A stretch of DNA of 64,000 bases from Toxorhynchites rutilus septentrionalis (Eukaryota; Arthropoda; Insecta; Diptera; Culicidae): NCBI RefSeq assembly GCF_029784135.1, contig NC_073746.1:143968556-144032555 (forward strand), given 5' to 3'. Shown here piece by piece: positions 11,549 through 22,571 of this stretch (position 1 is the first letter of the stretch; every line of letters begins with the position of its first letter). A program made the translations under genes and the position numbers. The notes under the pieces were generated by a model. It was not told the DNA's origin. It was given only the letters and a program-made list of their open reading frames with translations, and ran no database searches.

Positions 11549-12110
11549 TCATTTTGAATTATTTTTAAGCAATTGTTTATTTTCATTCCTCATCTTGGAT
11601 TTCGGTTCTGAGGATTCCGACGCTTTGCCTTGGAGTGCTGTTGCTTCGTTGCGCTGTTGTGGAGTTCGAAGAAACAGACGGTGGTTCCACATGAAGCTAG
11701 AAGCCCAACCTCTTCCTGCTAGTTTTGCAACTTGGTTGAATTCGTGCTGGAGGTTGTTGGCTTCCGAAAAATCGAACGCCATACGCCGTAAATCTTCGAG
11801 AGTCATACCATACAAAACTTTGTCCGGTGGCCTGCAGATCCTCAGACTGCTCACTCGTAAATACCTATCTGAACCGCACTAGGTGCTCACTGACACATTC
11901 CAGTAGAAGTAGAAATGTCAATAAAAGTAGATTCAAATCATAAATCACTTTCTGATATGAGCGTCTTCCTCAGAGCTGATTCAGAAATACCGAGGTCTGC
12001 CGCAATCTGACACTTCGAGACTCCCTCTCGAAGTCTCTGTCGGGCCATTTGAGCATTTCTGGAGTGCATTCCTTCAAGTCAGTTTTCTTCTTGTGGGTCC
12101 CGTTAAAAAT
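11549..12110 (-). pseudogene. Pogo/Tigger-like transposase N-terminal remnant
   Basis: On the minus strand the first segment (about 12080-11940) reads MARQRLREGVSKCQIAADLG, a psq-type helix-turn-helix. After a gap comes an ORF (11854-11549) reading LRRMAFDFSEANNLQHEFN, KLAGRGWASSFM and a following LRTPQQ, which matches the CENP-B-type second DNA-binding domain of pogo-like transposases. The DDE catalytic domain is absent. Frames are broken between the two domains. Dead remnant. Confidence 0.7.
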
Positions 12111-12558
12111 TTTGTTGAAAACATTTTATAATTTTTTTTCAGAGCACAACGCTAGTGCGAGCTTTTACCCCACAGCCACTGCGCACCTTTGCCCCACAAG
12201 CAATTTTTGAACTAAACGAATTTTTAAAAAAAGCTCTTGAACTTTTTCACAAAAACGAATACGCACTATCATCTACTATAGAATGAAGGTTTCCTTGACA
12301 GTGTAGTTTCTAACTTTCCAGTTATTTTAGGTAAGTAAATCGTCATCTCCAAAACTGGAAAAAATTAGATCAAAACATCGCAAAACTCTTTTTACCTCAT
12401 AATTTTTAGCCACTTTCATGAAATGTATCTTTTTTATATGTGTGAGCTGCTGGTGTAATAATGTATCAAACGACTACACTGTTGTCGAAATTTTATGCTC
12501 GTTTGCTTCAAAATGACCAATGCGCACCTTTGCCTCGTGCGCATCTTTAGAACGGCAG

Positions 12559-13291
12559 CTACGCAAAGTTGTCCCATGTTACTTTCCGGCAGTTTTAATT
12601 TTTCTTCATAAAACGATGTTTTTATGCATAATCTTTCGGAAAAACACGAAAAAACTTATTGTTTGTTCCCAACTTTTAAAAAACAACATCAAGCTCGATT
12701 GTCCCATGTTGATATTCTAGGAATAACTGTCCAACCATTTTTTTTTTGTAAATCCATGATAAATAAATCGGTTCAAGTACAAGAATTTTGTGTCACGACG
12801 CTTTCAGCAGGGCTAATGTACTCATTTCTGGTTTGGAAGAACGAATTAATTCTCAAACAAGTAAAAAAAAAGTTTAACTGAGCACGTGTTTACCTTGTTA
12901 GCGAATGCCTAATAACAAGGAGATTTATATTCTGCAAAAGTGCTGCAGATCAATCTTTGCGCTGATGTTTGATGTTTTTAGGCATAATCCTTCAGAAAAA
13001 AAAAACAAAACAACTTGATATTCGTTCCCAATATTAAAAAAAACATCAAGTTAAATTGTCCCATGTTGACATTCTAGGCATAACTGTCCCTCGTAAGCTC
13101 GTAATCAAGATTGATCGATTAAAGTGAGGCGATCTTTTCCCATTTCATTAAACAACAGTTTACTGCTTATAAAAAACCCTGTGTATTGGTAAACTGAAAC
13201 GCTTAAAGCTTCTGGTAGACAAAAATGTTAGAAATTTTTGATTGTGTTTTTCTCAGTTGCTGATTTTGGAACATGGGACAACTATGCGTAG
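12559..13291. mobile_element. Non-autonomous TIR element with 8-bp target duplication
   Basis: 733-bp element. The ends ctacgcaaagttgtcccatg and, inverted, ctacgcatagttgtcccatg form TIRs of about 22 bp. The flanks carry a perfect direct repeat aacggcag (12551-12558 and 13292-13299). An 8-bp duplication fits hAT- or P-like transposition rather than mariner types. Internal copies of tgtcccatgttgayattcta occur near 12700 and 13060. No transposase coding sequence. Confidence 0.75.
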
Positions 13292-13299
13292 AACGGCAG

Positions 13300-15740
13300 T
13301 TTAGTTCTCAATCAATTTTAACTGATTGGGAATCAAAGATGACCTACGCGAACAATGTAATAATGTAAATAATGTAAATAATGTAATAACATGAATAACG
13401 AGTATCATGTTACTAACGACCGTGAGCTGTTAATTTGTCAACGAATAAACTGAAATACATGATAGAGTAAACCCGAATCCAGAGCATGCCTCTACCGACA
13501 TCCAGATAGAAAAGTTTCAACGGGAAACTTTTAACCCACAACTAAAGCCAAGAGGGGTTTCGTTTCCAGAATCGAACAATTTCCCTTCCGAGACGTGTAA
13601 TCATTTTCCCGAAATTACTATTTCGTGCGAAAACATAATGGTACATAAGGAAGCACGTGCTCGCCGAATCGTTTGTAAACAAACAATTTCATTCAATAAG
13701 TCGAACCATGTGCTCCAAGCTCGGCGAGAGCGGTGAGATACAGACGAAACATTGCCGAGAGCTAGATCGTTGTCATCATTGTCTATCGTTTTCTGTGTAT
13801 CCGGTATCAGCGATGGCTCGTCCCTCGGAAGCGCGCAAGGAAAACCTTTCCATGTTGGCAACATTCGCCTATATAAAGCAACAAGTTACGGATGTTTTCC
13901 CTCAGTCGATTGGAGGACTCTTGCACTGGCAGAGTTCGCACACGGAACGGAAACGGAACCAATTGTAGTGAAGTAGCAAAGCGGTGGATACTGTTTGCGA
14001 GATGGAGTAATGCGGATGGAATTTCCCTTGTTGACACGGATAACAGCGAAATGTCCTGTTGACATAGTTTAGAGTTTCCAATAAAAGTTCAATTAGTTTC
14101 GATTAAAGTTTGTGACGTGAATAAGATACTTTTGCGGCTGGAATGTTTGGAAATGGCAAATGTGACTAATTTGATTAGGTGGGTAGAATTATATCCTGCT
14201 CGGACCGGGAAATAATGCACGTAGCAATTAACTGATCCCAGTGGGATCCAATACGTTGACAGAAAAGAATCATCCAACGGAGAAGAAAGTGTGTTCCAAC
14301 TAGTTATTCGATAGCCGCGTGATAAGGTGTTTTCGGTGTTTCAAAATTCTATGCTGCCTGTTTGTGCAAAATATCCTATTACAACGTTTAGCCTTACGTA
14401 GCTAATTCCTTGTTTTTTCAATTAGAACTTTATAATTTTAGCCCACTTAGCTTTGGGCATTATGCTCGGGTGATTTATCTCATTTATCAAACACGTTATT
14501 TAATTAACTAAAAACTTTACAATGTCCCTAACCGGTCAGAAGAAACGAGGTGTTCGAAGATTGAAAATTGAACTTCTGTTTATCGTCGCTCAGATAAGGG
14601 AAAATTGACTGACTGAGATGTGAATAAAAGTTCAAATTACCTTCATCAGTACTCATGAAAAATTGTAAGGTGAAGTAAACGTATTTGTTCGGGCGTTACT
14701 GAGCGAGAAGTTTAATGAGCTACGAAATTACCCAAGTGTGAATGGATAATCCTGGTTTGATTTATTATCATCCACCATGTGATGGCCGTAGGCTAGTGTA
14801 TGCCAGCCAACTGAACGTGAGTGTATGATAAGAATAATTTACTTTATAACTGCCACCAAGAATTTACTACATAATTTTAAGTTTTTTTTATTACAATTCT
14901 AGCAAGTCAAACTCATAACTAGGAATGTCATTTTCCGTACTCCAACTGAATTGGAATATCTGAGTTGATAATATACAACGAAATCGGATATGTCGCTTCA
15001 CAAATACGAGCAGCATATCCGATTCGGGGTGAAATGAAAAATGGAAATTGACGAGAAAAAATGATGCTCAATTTAAAGCATATCGAATTTTCACGATTTC
15101 CCAGCCGGACCCGGCATTCCTGTGCCAACATTTTTCTTTTTCGACGCCTTTCTATTTCTGGATGCTGAGAGATTAATTAAATCAGAGGTGTAACTACGAA
15201 ATGCAAACCTTCATGTTTTTTCCTTTTTTGTTTGTTGGTAAAAAGTAAAAATTTGGGGAAACCGGTATGCCGTGCCATAGTCATGAATTTGTGTGCAGTA
15301 AAGACAAACTTTTGCAGATAAGCTTTAAATTGATAAGTGATTTTGATAAAACAACCAAACAAAAGGATTTACAAGTATGACTTTACGGATTAATAATATG
15401 TGGCGAATATCGTAGTGTTGTAACTATGTTGAATTGTGTGTACTTCAGCTTCAGAACGTAGGACAGCTCATTTGATTGATGTGTATTTAATCAATATTTT
15501 TATGTCGAATTTTATATCGGTAGACGACATTTGCTGGAAGTTTCATTGTATTTTTTTTCTGATTAAAAGTGCATCTGATAGTCATCGTTTGATTGTCAGA
15601 ATGATTATTCGTTCCGATCCATGGAGTTGGTCCTTCCTGAAGAGCGGGTATAATCTTATGAACGATAGAATATTGGCTTGATAATTGAGAAGGAGGGTTA
15701 GACCATCAAGAGACAAAGAGACATCACAAGAAACATTTGG
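13300..15740. other. Unassigned non-coding DNA
   Basis: Short ORFs lack recognisable domains. A relatively GC-richer stretch at about 13640-14000 carries a TATA-like sequence (see separate entry). The rest is AT-rich with no repeat family that I could match inside the window. Confidence 0.45.
13868..13906 (+). promoter_or_regulatory. Possible core promoter (TATA plus initiator)
   Basis: A TATATAAAG match at about 13870-13878 is followed by cctcagtcg near 13899-13907, close to an arthropod initiator (TCAGT) at a workable spacing of about 30 bp. It lies in a locally GC-richer block. It could be the promoter of an LTR or of an unrecognised transcript. No supporting ORF follows, so this is tentative. 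Confidence 0.25.
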
Positions 15741-16441
15741 TTGGTTAGTTCTCGATTTCAGCTGAAAATTTATGTTTCATTTGTATCGCAGCGACACTCT
15801 TAGAGAAGGGGTGAGAAGTGTCGAACCATCGTAGAAATATTTGTTGTCCCCTAAAACCTCCACATGCCAAATTTGATTCCATTAGCTTGATTAGTTCTCG
15901 AGTTATGTAGCCCCTTCCTTAGAAATGGGGAAGGAGTCTCGAACCATCATAGAAATATTTATTGTCCCCCAAAAATATCCACATACCAAATATGGTTCCA
16001 GGTTGAGTAATGCAGAAATTTGTGTTTCATTTGTATGGCAGCCCCCCCCACTTAGAAAGGTGGAAGGATTGTTGAACCACCCTAGAAATGTTTCTTGCCC
16101 CTTGAAACCACCACACACCAAATTCCATTCGCTTGATCAGTTCTCGAGTTATTCAGAATTAGAATTTGTGTTTCATTGGTTTGCTGACTCCCCCCACCCC
16201 CTCCTTAGAGAAGAGGAATGAGTGTCGAATCACCATAGAAGCATTTCTTGTCCCCTAAATTAGTTTTCGAGTTATGCAGAAATTTGTCTTTCATTTGTCA
16301 AGACCACTCCCCCCTGGACAGGGGGAGGCATCTTGATCCATCATAAGAACCTTCCACGGCCCTGAAAATCCCTACATACAAATTTTCACGCTGATCAGTT
16401 TAGTAATTTTCCAATCTATAAAAATCAGACAGACAGACTCC

Positions 16442-16445
<4 letters not shown>

Positions 16446-16494
<49 letters not shown>

Positions 16495-16495
16495 C
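16446..16495. repeat. (TA)n microsatellite
   Basis: About 50 bp of nearly uninterrupted TA dinucleotides lies at the left edge of the agctgaccc repeat. It probably expanded from the insertion-site flank. Confidence 0.95.
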
Positions 16496-16875
16496 TAGCT
16501 GACCCGGCAAACTTCGTCTCACCCAAACATTATTTTTTATCATCAATACCTTCAAACATTCATATTTTATTACTAAGCGCACGTTCATGAGTCCAATCGC
16601 AGAACTGTTCATTCTTATAATCGACCTTTTAAAATTACCTTTTACTATAAAACTCCTAGTGCTTCTACCAAAATTCGTCAACATAATATCAGATTATTTT
16701 CAGACACAATTCTCGTTCAAGATTTTACAACCACTTGCAAATATTTCTCCGTTACATAGAATAAATGTTTGATACAGAAACTATGATACAATAAAAATAG
16801 TCCTAAATCGGACAATTGCTTCCTCGAGTTTTGCTCTCATCAACACATTCGGCGATCCATTTGTATTTATATAGA
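16496..16875 (+). repeat. Dispersed repeat, agctgaccc...tatatagat type, copy 2
   Basis: Starts tagctgacccggcaaacttc and ends tttgtatttatatagat. It shares both ends with the copy at 11133-11392 and is inserted into the tandem block. No coding potential recognised. Confidence 0.55.
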
Positions 16876-17951
16876 TAAAAGAAGATACAGGAGTGATCAA
16901 TTTCCCCCTAAGGAGGTGAGAGGAGTTTCGAAACCCCATAGAATCATTTAATGCTCCCTAAAACCACCATATACCAAATTTGGTTCAATTTGCTTGAGTT
17001 ATGTAGAAATTTGTGTTTCATTTGTATGGCAGACCAGCCCCTCCTCCCCTTAAAAAAGAAGAAGAAGTGAAGAACCACCATAGAAACGTTTATCGACCTA
17101 TATAACCTCCACATGCCAAATTTGCTTGGTTAGTTCTCGAATTATTCATAAATTTGTGTTTCATTTTATGGTAGCCCTTCTTAGAGAGGGGAAAGGGGTG
17201 TCAAACCACCATAGAAACGTTTATTGATCCCTAAAACCACTATATGCCATGTTTGATTCCATTTGCTTGATTAGTTCTTGACATATAGCCCTCCCCCTTT
17301 AGAGAGGAGGAAGAGTGTCAAACCACCATATAAATATTTCATATGCCAAATTTGATCCCATTAGCTTGATTAGTTTTCGAGTTATGCAGAAATTTGTGTT
17401 TCATTCGTATGGCAGCCTCTCCTTAGAGAGTCGGAAGCAGTGTTGAACCACCTTAGAATATGGTATATTGAAATTTGATTCCGTATATTGAAATTTGATT
17501 CCGTTTGCTTGATTAGTTCTTAAGTTATGCAGAAATTTATGCTTTATTTGTATGGCAGTCCCCTCTAAGAGAGGAGGAGGAGTGTCTATTCACCATAGTA
17601 ACGTTTTGGGCCCCTTAAAACCTCAATATACCAAATTTGGTTCCATTTGCTTGATTAGTTCTTTAGTTATGCAGAAATTCGTATTTCATTAGAGAGGGAG
17701 AGAAGTACCTATTTACTATAGAAACGTTTCATGCACCCTAAATCCGTTACATGCTAAATTTGGTTCCATTTGCTTGATTAGTTTTCGAGTTATGCAGAAA
17801 TTTGTGTTTCATTTGTATAGAAGCCAATCATAATTTTTCAAAATTTCATATCTCCATTTTGGGTTTTGAGTCCGACACTACACCACTATATTTATTTATT
17901 TATTTATTTATTTATTTGGTAAATCAACAGACACTTTCTGTCCTAATGATA

Positions 17952-20900
17952 TTAATGAAAATTTCTTATCATAACAATGAAATTTCGCCGAACCGCACTT
18001 CGTGAAATATGGTAGTCGAAACCCGAAGCTACTTTATTGAACAGCCGCTGCAGGCCTTGAACGGCTGAGTTGCATCCATAGCTAGTACGACGGAAAGGTA
18101 CTCGAAGGAAGACGTAGTTTCGTAGAGTTCGAGATTGAATGTTAAAATTGATGTTTTCGAGGATCACTGGGCATTCAGTCCTAGCCATCAAGACGTCATG
18201 TGCTCCCGTGGCCGAGTGGTTAGCGTCATAACTAACATGCCGGGTGTTCGGGTTCGATTCCCGTTCTGGTCGGGGGAATTTTTCGTCAAAGAAATTTCCT
18301 CCGACTTGCACTGTGATCACGCGTATTCTAGAGCTTGCCATTCAGAATGCATTCAAGGCGTGTTATTTGGCATAGAAATCTCAACTAAGTACTAATAAAA
18401 AATGACGCAAGTAATACTACGCTGAGACGGCGAAGTTCCTCTAGGAACGTTAGTGCCATTGAAGAAGAAGAAGAAGAAGAAGATCAAGACGTCATATATC
18501 AATAAGGCGCGGTTTAGATCTCTCCGTACATGTAGCGTTTCTAGACTTATTAGTTGGCATCGGCTCTCGTAACTTGGAAGATGACTTCCCTGAGGTATTC
18601 CTGATGTAGCCGAAAATTCAACAGAGAGGCCATCGCCAATTTTCACCGTGAGAGAGCGTCCGGTCAAATAGGATTTCAACCAATGCAGGAGATTTCCGCT
18701 GAAACCAAGCTTGTCTAACTTTTGCACTGCAATATCGTGGTTGATTTTGTCGAAGGCGGCTGACAGGTCGGTGTAGATAACATCCGTTTGGTTCACACCA
18801 TTGGACATTCCATCGAATATGTACGTTGTGAAAGAGAGAAGATTCGTTGTGGTAAATCGGAAAAATGTATGCTCTCTTCCAAAGCGACGGAAAGATACCC
18901 GTTGACAAGGACAAGCTGAACAAATTCCGCATTGGAGACATCAATCCAACAGCACATTTTTTAAAAATCAATGATGGGATTCCATCCGGTCCAACAGATT
19001 TCGAGGATTTCAATTTGTTGAACGCTGACATCGATGCGGAAAAAAGAGTTGTTCTGAAGTAGAACGCTTCTTGTGGCCATTGAGAGTTGCTCTTGAGAAA
19101 GGCTCTCATTTGAGAAAATGCTTGAAAACTTCGCTGAGAAAAGATTGCAAATCCCTTGAACATCAGACGCGCTTTGTCCGTTAAGGAACATAGATAATGG
19201 AAGTCCCGACTCTTTACGTTGCTCATCGACGTATTTCCAAAATGATTTTGGATCTCTTCTAAACTTTCTTTGAACCCCACGTAGATATATTGCATGGCAT
19301 CGTTTGCACGTTCTTTGGTACTGATGGTTCAGTCGTAAATAGTGTTGCTTGAAGATTGGGAGACGGTTCTTTGAATATCTCCTGAGTGCAGCCCTCTTGG
19401 CAGTTTTGAGTCGTCGAATTTCGATGGTTTGCCACGGTTGGTGAGTAGATGAATGTCTATTTTTCTTAGGAACATGCCTGTCAATTAGGTAGCTCATGAT
19501 GTTCGTGAAGGTTTGAACAGCACCGTCCACGTCGTCCTTGTCCAAAATTGCGTTCCAGTCAATATTCAAGACCACATTAATTATGCTACTGATGTCAGCA
19601 TTTTTAAAATCGTAGTAGACGGCGATAGGAACGGCGCTGAAACTATTCGCAGAGACTTCCAGTGCTAAACATAGTGGAGGGTGATGAGGTACTAATTTCA
19701 CAAGAGGCGCTGGTGCTACCGATAGTGTTGGAGCTTCGTCAGTTTTACTCGCAAAGCAAAGGTCGAGCATGCGGCCGTTCTCATTACTAACGGAATTGAT
19801 TTGCTGAAGCAAGTTGGAGCTATAGCCGTCTAATAAAGCGTTCGTACCCGCATGAAATGTCGATTTGGCCGGATCAGCGAACAGAAATCTTCCAGACCCT
19901 ATTCGCCACTTCAGATCTGGGAGGTTAAAGTCACCAAAGGTGATAATTTCATCTGCTGGAAGCGCACGTGCAGCTATTGTTGACAGCGATTGTAGATGAA
20001 CGTCGATCAATGCGGTATCTCGAATGCGATCGGGAGGAACATACACAACGCAAATATATAAAACTCTCGCTGCTAGTTTTATCGAAACCCAAACTTGTTC
20101 GACACACGACCATGCGTTTTCAGCAATCAGCTGGGCTTTCAAACGTCGATGGACAGCTATCAGAACGCCACCTCCAGATGACTTAATACTGTTGAACTGA
20201 TCTCGGTCCGTTCGGAAGACTTCGTAGTTTTGCCCACAAACTTGATTGGACAGAGTGCGGTCATCAAGCCAAGTTTCCGTCAAAGCGATGATGTCGTAGT
20301 AATCATCAGAACAAGCGAGAAAATAATCGTTGATGCAGGTGTTAATACCACCAACATTCTGGTAATAAACACACATTTTTCTACACCGACGTACGCTAGA
20401 AGGCGAGGATTCATCAGCAGGATCGAGATCAGTAACTTTTTGGTACTTGCCTTGAGCAGGTGGGTGGGAAACCCCTGGCCGCACATCGACAGCAGGACCG
20501 GAACGACTCCGCCGACAGGATAGATCAAAAAGCAGGACTGTGTCTAGTGGACTAGGGGTTCCCATGGAGCTATCATCAGTGCATTCCGGTTCACTTAACA
20601 ATCCAGCTGAGTATGATAGAAGAACTGTACTATCCTTATATTGTACGGGATCGCTGGAAACGGGACGGAATTCAGGAAGCGAAGAAGCGATATAACATTC
20701 GTACTTGCCTGAATCAGCACATTTAAAGACCCCCTCACCAACTCCGAACACAGGAACGGAACGGCTGCGGTGGTTGCTAAAATCGGCACAAGTGAAAAAG
20801 TTGGGATGCTCGACTGTGTCAGGTGGTTTGGGGGCTTCCATAAAGACGTTAGATGTGCGTTCCGTTACTAGATGAAATTGTGGACAGGACGAACGGCTCG

Positions 20901-20973
20901 AAGCATGACTCATTGCGTTGAAGCTGTTACTGGGGTTCCTTCGCCAATCCGCGGATGTTTCACTGGTACCCAA
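17952..20973 (-). pseudogene. ORF2: APE endonuclease and reverse transcriptase, broken
   Basis: The first 190 residues or so are a low-complexity linker. The endonuclease follows, with YYQNVGGINTC, LTETWLDD (catalytic Glu), SSGGGVLIAV, VYVPPD, ITFGDFNLPDLKW (catalytic Asp/Asn) and LDLCFAS. Then comes VGPDGIPSLIFKK after a frameshift near 19030-19060, a deletion after SLWKRAYIFPIY, then TDLSAAFDKINHD and ATSGIPQGSHL. At that point SHL is fused directly to PSYESRCQL of the C-terminal domain. The YADD catalytic box and the thumb are therefore missing. After the SINE the frame continues with ARTECPVILENINF to a stop at 17952. Confidence 0.85.
18200..18482 (+). mobile_element. tRNA-derived SINE (family A), copy 1
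   Basis: Flanked by perfect 13-bp duplications atcaagacgtcat (18187-18199 and 18483-18495). The head reads gctcccgtggccgagtggtt with an A box, and ggttcgattcccg gives the B box. The body ends in (GAA)n. It is inserted into ORF2 of the retrotransposon; the host reading frame resumes on the far side. Nearly identical to 35385-35661, so recent activity of the family is likely. Confidence 0.93.
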
Positions 20974-21533
20974 AAATCCTTGTTGGTTTCCTGCGACTCG
21001 AATTCCCTGAGGTATATTCCTTTAGGCCAGATTGATGGATCCAAAGCCGTTTCCTTCAGCTGCAAATCTACTCCGATTTTGAATGAAATAAATGCATATT
21101 GATTCAGATCAGCATCTTTTCGCACGAGTTTTCGAACATCCACGGATTGTTCGGTTTGTAGACAGGATTTCACTAGCTCAGAGACATCATCCTCGGTGAC
21201 ATGGCGGGCAATCCTGGACAGGTAAATCCAGAATTTCTCCGGTGGTTTTGGCACAGTCTCAACGGCCCGTGTCTGTTTCTCTACGGATTTGGTACCACTA
21301 ACAAGTTTAGTACTCGGGTGGGCTCTTGGTGTTTCCCGCTCCGATTTGTCACGAGTTCGCTTAATCCTCGGCCATACGGGCTTCTCACGATTTGGTTCAA
21401 AATCATTAGAGTGCAGTTTTTCAGTGAGTGATTTCGTCAACTGTTTAGTTTCATGTAAATCCTCCTTCAATTCCGAGAGCGAACTATGAATAACCTGGGA
21501 AACAGCTGATGATTTAAATTTTGATTTACTCAA
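20910..21533 (-). CDS. ORF1 protein of the retrotransposon, 207 residues
   Basis: Intact ORF upstream of and overlapping ORF2. Residues 1-60 are charged and probably helical (SSLSELKEDLHETKQLTKSL). Residues about 105-190 (FWIYLSRIARHVTEDDVSEL, then NQYAFISFKIGVD) have the beta-alpha-beta pattern of an RRM-like nucleic-acid-binding fold found in LINE ORF1 proteins. It should coat the retrotransposon RNA. The start was chosen as the first ATG; the N-terminus could be truncated, because a foldback repeat begins immediately upstream. Confidence 0.75.
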   Translation of the reverse strand: MSKSKFKSSAVSQVIHSSLSELKEDLHETKQLTKSLTEKLHSNDFEPNREKPVWPRIKRTRDKSERETPRAHPSTKLVSGTKSVEKQTRAVETVPKPPEKFWIYLSRIARHVTEDDVSELVKSCLQTEQSVDVRKLVRKDADLNQYAFISFKIGVDLQLKETALDPSIWPKGIYLREFESQETNKDFWVPVKHPRIGEGTPVTASTQ

Positions 21534-22085
21534 ACAGAAAAAATAACATGGTTTTGAAAATCACATATTATGTAAAGTGAAATATGCTCTTTCAAATACC
21601 GCCAATAAAATTTGTTTATATTTGCCCCAAAAAGAATGAAGTCGGTATATTCCCAAGTTCTGCATCGCAAAATGTTTGTATTGGTAAGTTCTGAAAGTCT
21701 TTTGAAGATAGTTTGCATGTAGAATTTGAAATCTAAAAGTTAGAACAAAAAAAAAACAGTTTTTTTTATGGTGATCCTAACGCAACTTAGAAAAAAGGCG
21801 CTATATCGGTTTTTTCAAGAGATAGAAGAAAAATTTGTTCCACAAAGATGTCCAAATAACTGGGGCTACAACATTGTCGAACCATTTTTAACCACTATCT
21901 ATAAAAATAAGAAAGTTGTATTTTTTTATTTCATCGACAATTTTGGTCCCCCTATTTTTGATAACATAAAAATGAGCGCTCTATCATATCTAACAACTTT
22001 GTCGAAGACAGTTTCTGTCTAGAGAACAATTGTTGAGCTCTTAATGCTAATTTCCACTTAAATGCACCTTCTGGACCATTGTGCA
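21534..22085 (+). repeat. Arm of the foldback repeat family
   Basis: Reads from actcaaacagaaaaaataac through cgctatatcggttttttcaa to tggaccattgtgca at about 22083. The same ordered text is the right arm of the foldback element at 61225-61700 and, inverted, the left arms at 25118 and 57405. Here only one arm is present, abutting the 5' end of a LINE. An internal rearrangement lies near 21640-21730. Confidence 0.8.
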
Positions 22086-22571
22086 TTGGTTTAAATCTTT
22101 AATTACGTAAAGTCTAAGCTCAAAAGCAATAACTATCCATCGCAGATGCATCTCGATGAAGATGTAGGGCATTCTTCGAACGAAATTTGAAATCTCATTG
22201 CAAATTTCTTTCAGGAAGTATATACCACATTTTCCGAAGAAAATCGCGATGGGGACTACTTTTCATTTTTACCGGAATATCCAAATGACATCTCGGTAAA
22301 CTATCTTTCACAACAAGAAATATGCCATGCATTGAAGAAATTAGATGGAACGAAAGAACCAGGACCTGACGGAATAGCACCTGTGTTTCTGTAGAACCTG
22401 GCTGAGGAACTCACCCTTCCCTTATATTGCATTTTCAATATGTCACTACAAACTGGAATATTCCCAGAAAAATGGAATCAATCTTTTTTGGTACCTATCT
22501 TTAAATCAGGCGCTAAATCTGACGTACGTAATTATCATGGAATTGTCATTATCTCTTGCATTCCTAAACTA

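Larger units (their letters stand above)
10853..12199 (-). mobile_element. Decayed pogo-like element with gtgggg(g)caaaggtgc ends
   Basis: The left end gtgggggcaaaggtgcacac follows a TA at 10851-10852. The right end is gcgcacctttgccccac at 12181-12197, with no clear TA after it. Between them lie a minus-strand pogo-like transposase N-terminus and an inserted repeat (11133-11392). A further degenerate end (gcgcacctttgcctc, about 12521-12535) lies outside, so the boundaries may be nested or the right end lost. The link between these ends and the transposase is inference from position. Confidence 0.5.
15745..17830 (+). repeat. Decayed tandem repeat block, units of about 120-250 bp
   Basis: A phrase of the form gttctcgagttatgcagaaa, tttgtgtttcatttgtatgg, a C-rich run, a G/A-rich run and gaaccaccatagaaacgttt returns at least ten times (for example near 15763, 16015, 16165, 16277, 17005, 17149, 17388, 17530, 17671, 17795). 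Units vary in length through indels. The block is interrupted by a TA microsatellite and a second repeat at 16446-16875. ORFs here are shadows of the repeat. Confidence 0.8.
17884..21533 (-). mobile_element. Two-ORF non-LTR retrotransposon (Jockey/CR1-type), deleted and SINE-interrupted
   Basis: On the minus strand, ORF1 (21533-20910) overlaps ORF2 (from 20973). ORF2 carries an APE endonuclease, a partial reverse transcriptase and a C-terminal domain ending at 17952. The 3' end is an (AAAT)n tail (as TTTA repeats, about 17886-17920). A SINE with target duplication lies at 18200-18482. At least one frameshift near 19030-19060 and two internal deletions inactivate it. The family is shared with the LINEs at 7.9 and 22.2 kb by the YESRC/YEARC C-terminal domain. 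Confidence 0.85.

Noticed and set aside
13657..13976. Overlapping ORFs near the TATA-like site
   Set aside because: They are open on several frames and both strands because the stretch is GC-richer; no domain, no matching neighbour.
18200..18275. Functional tRNA gene
   Set aside because: A and B boxes are present, but the acceptor arm does not close, the sequence continues into a SINE body with (GAA)n tail and target duplications flank the whole unit. The same reasoning applies at 3011-3086, 35385, 44384 and 57562.
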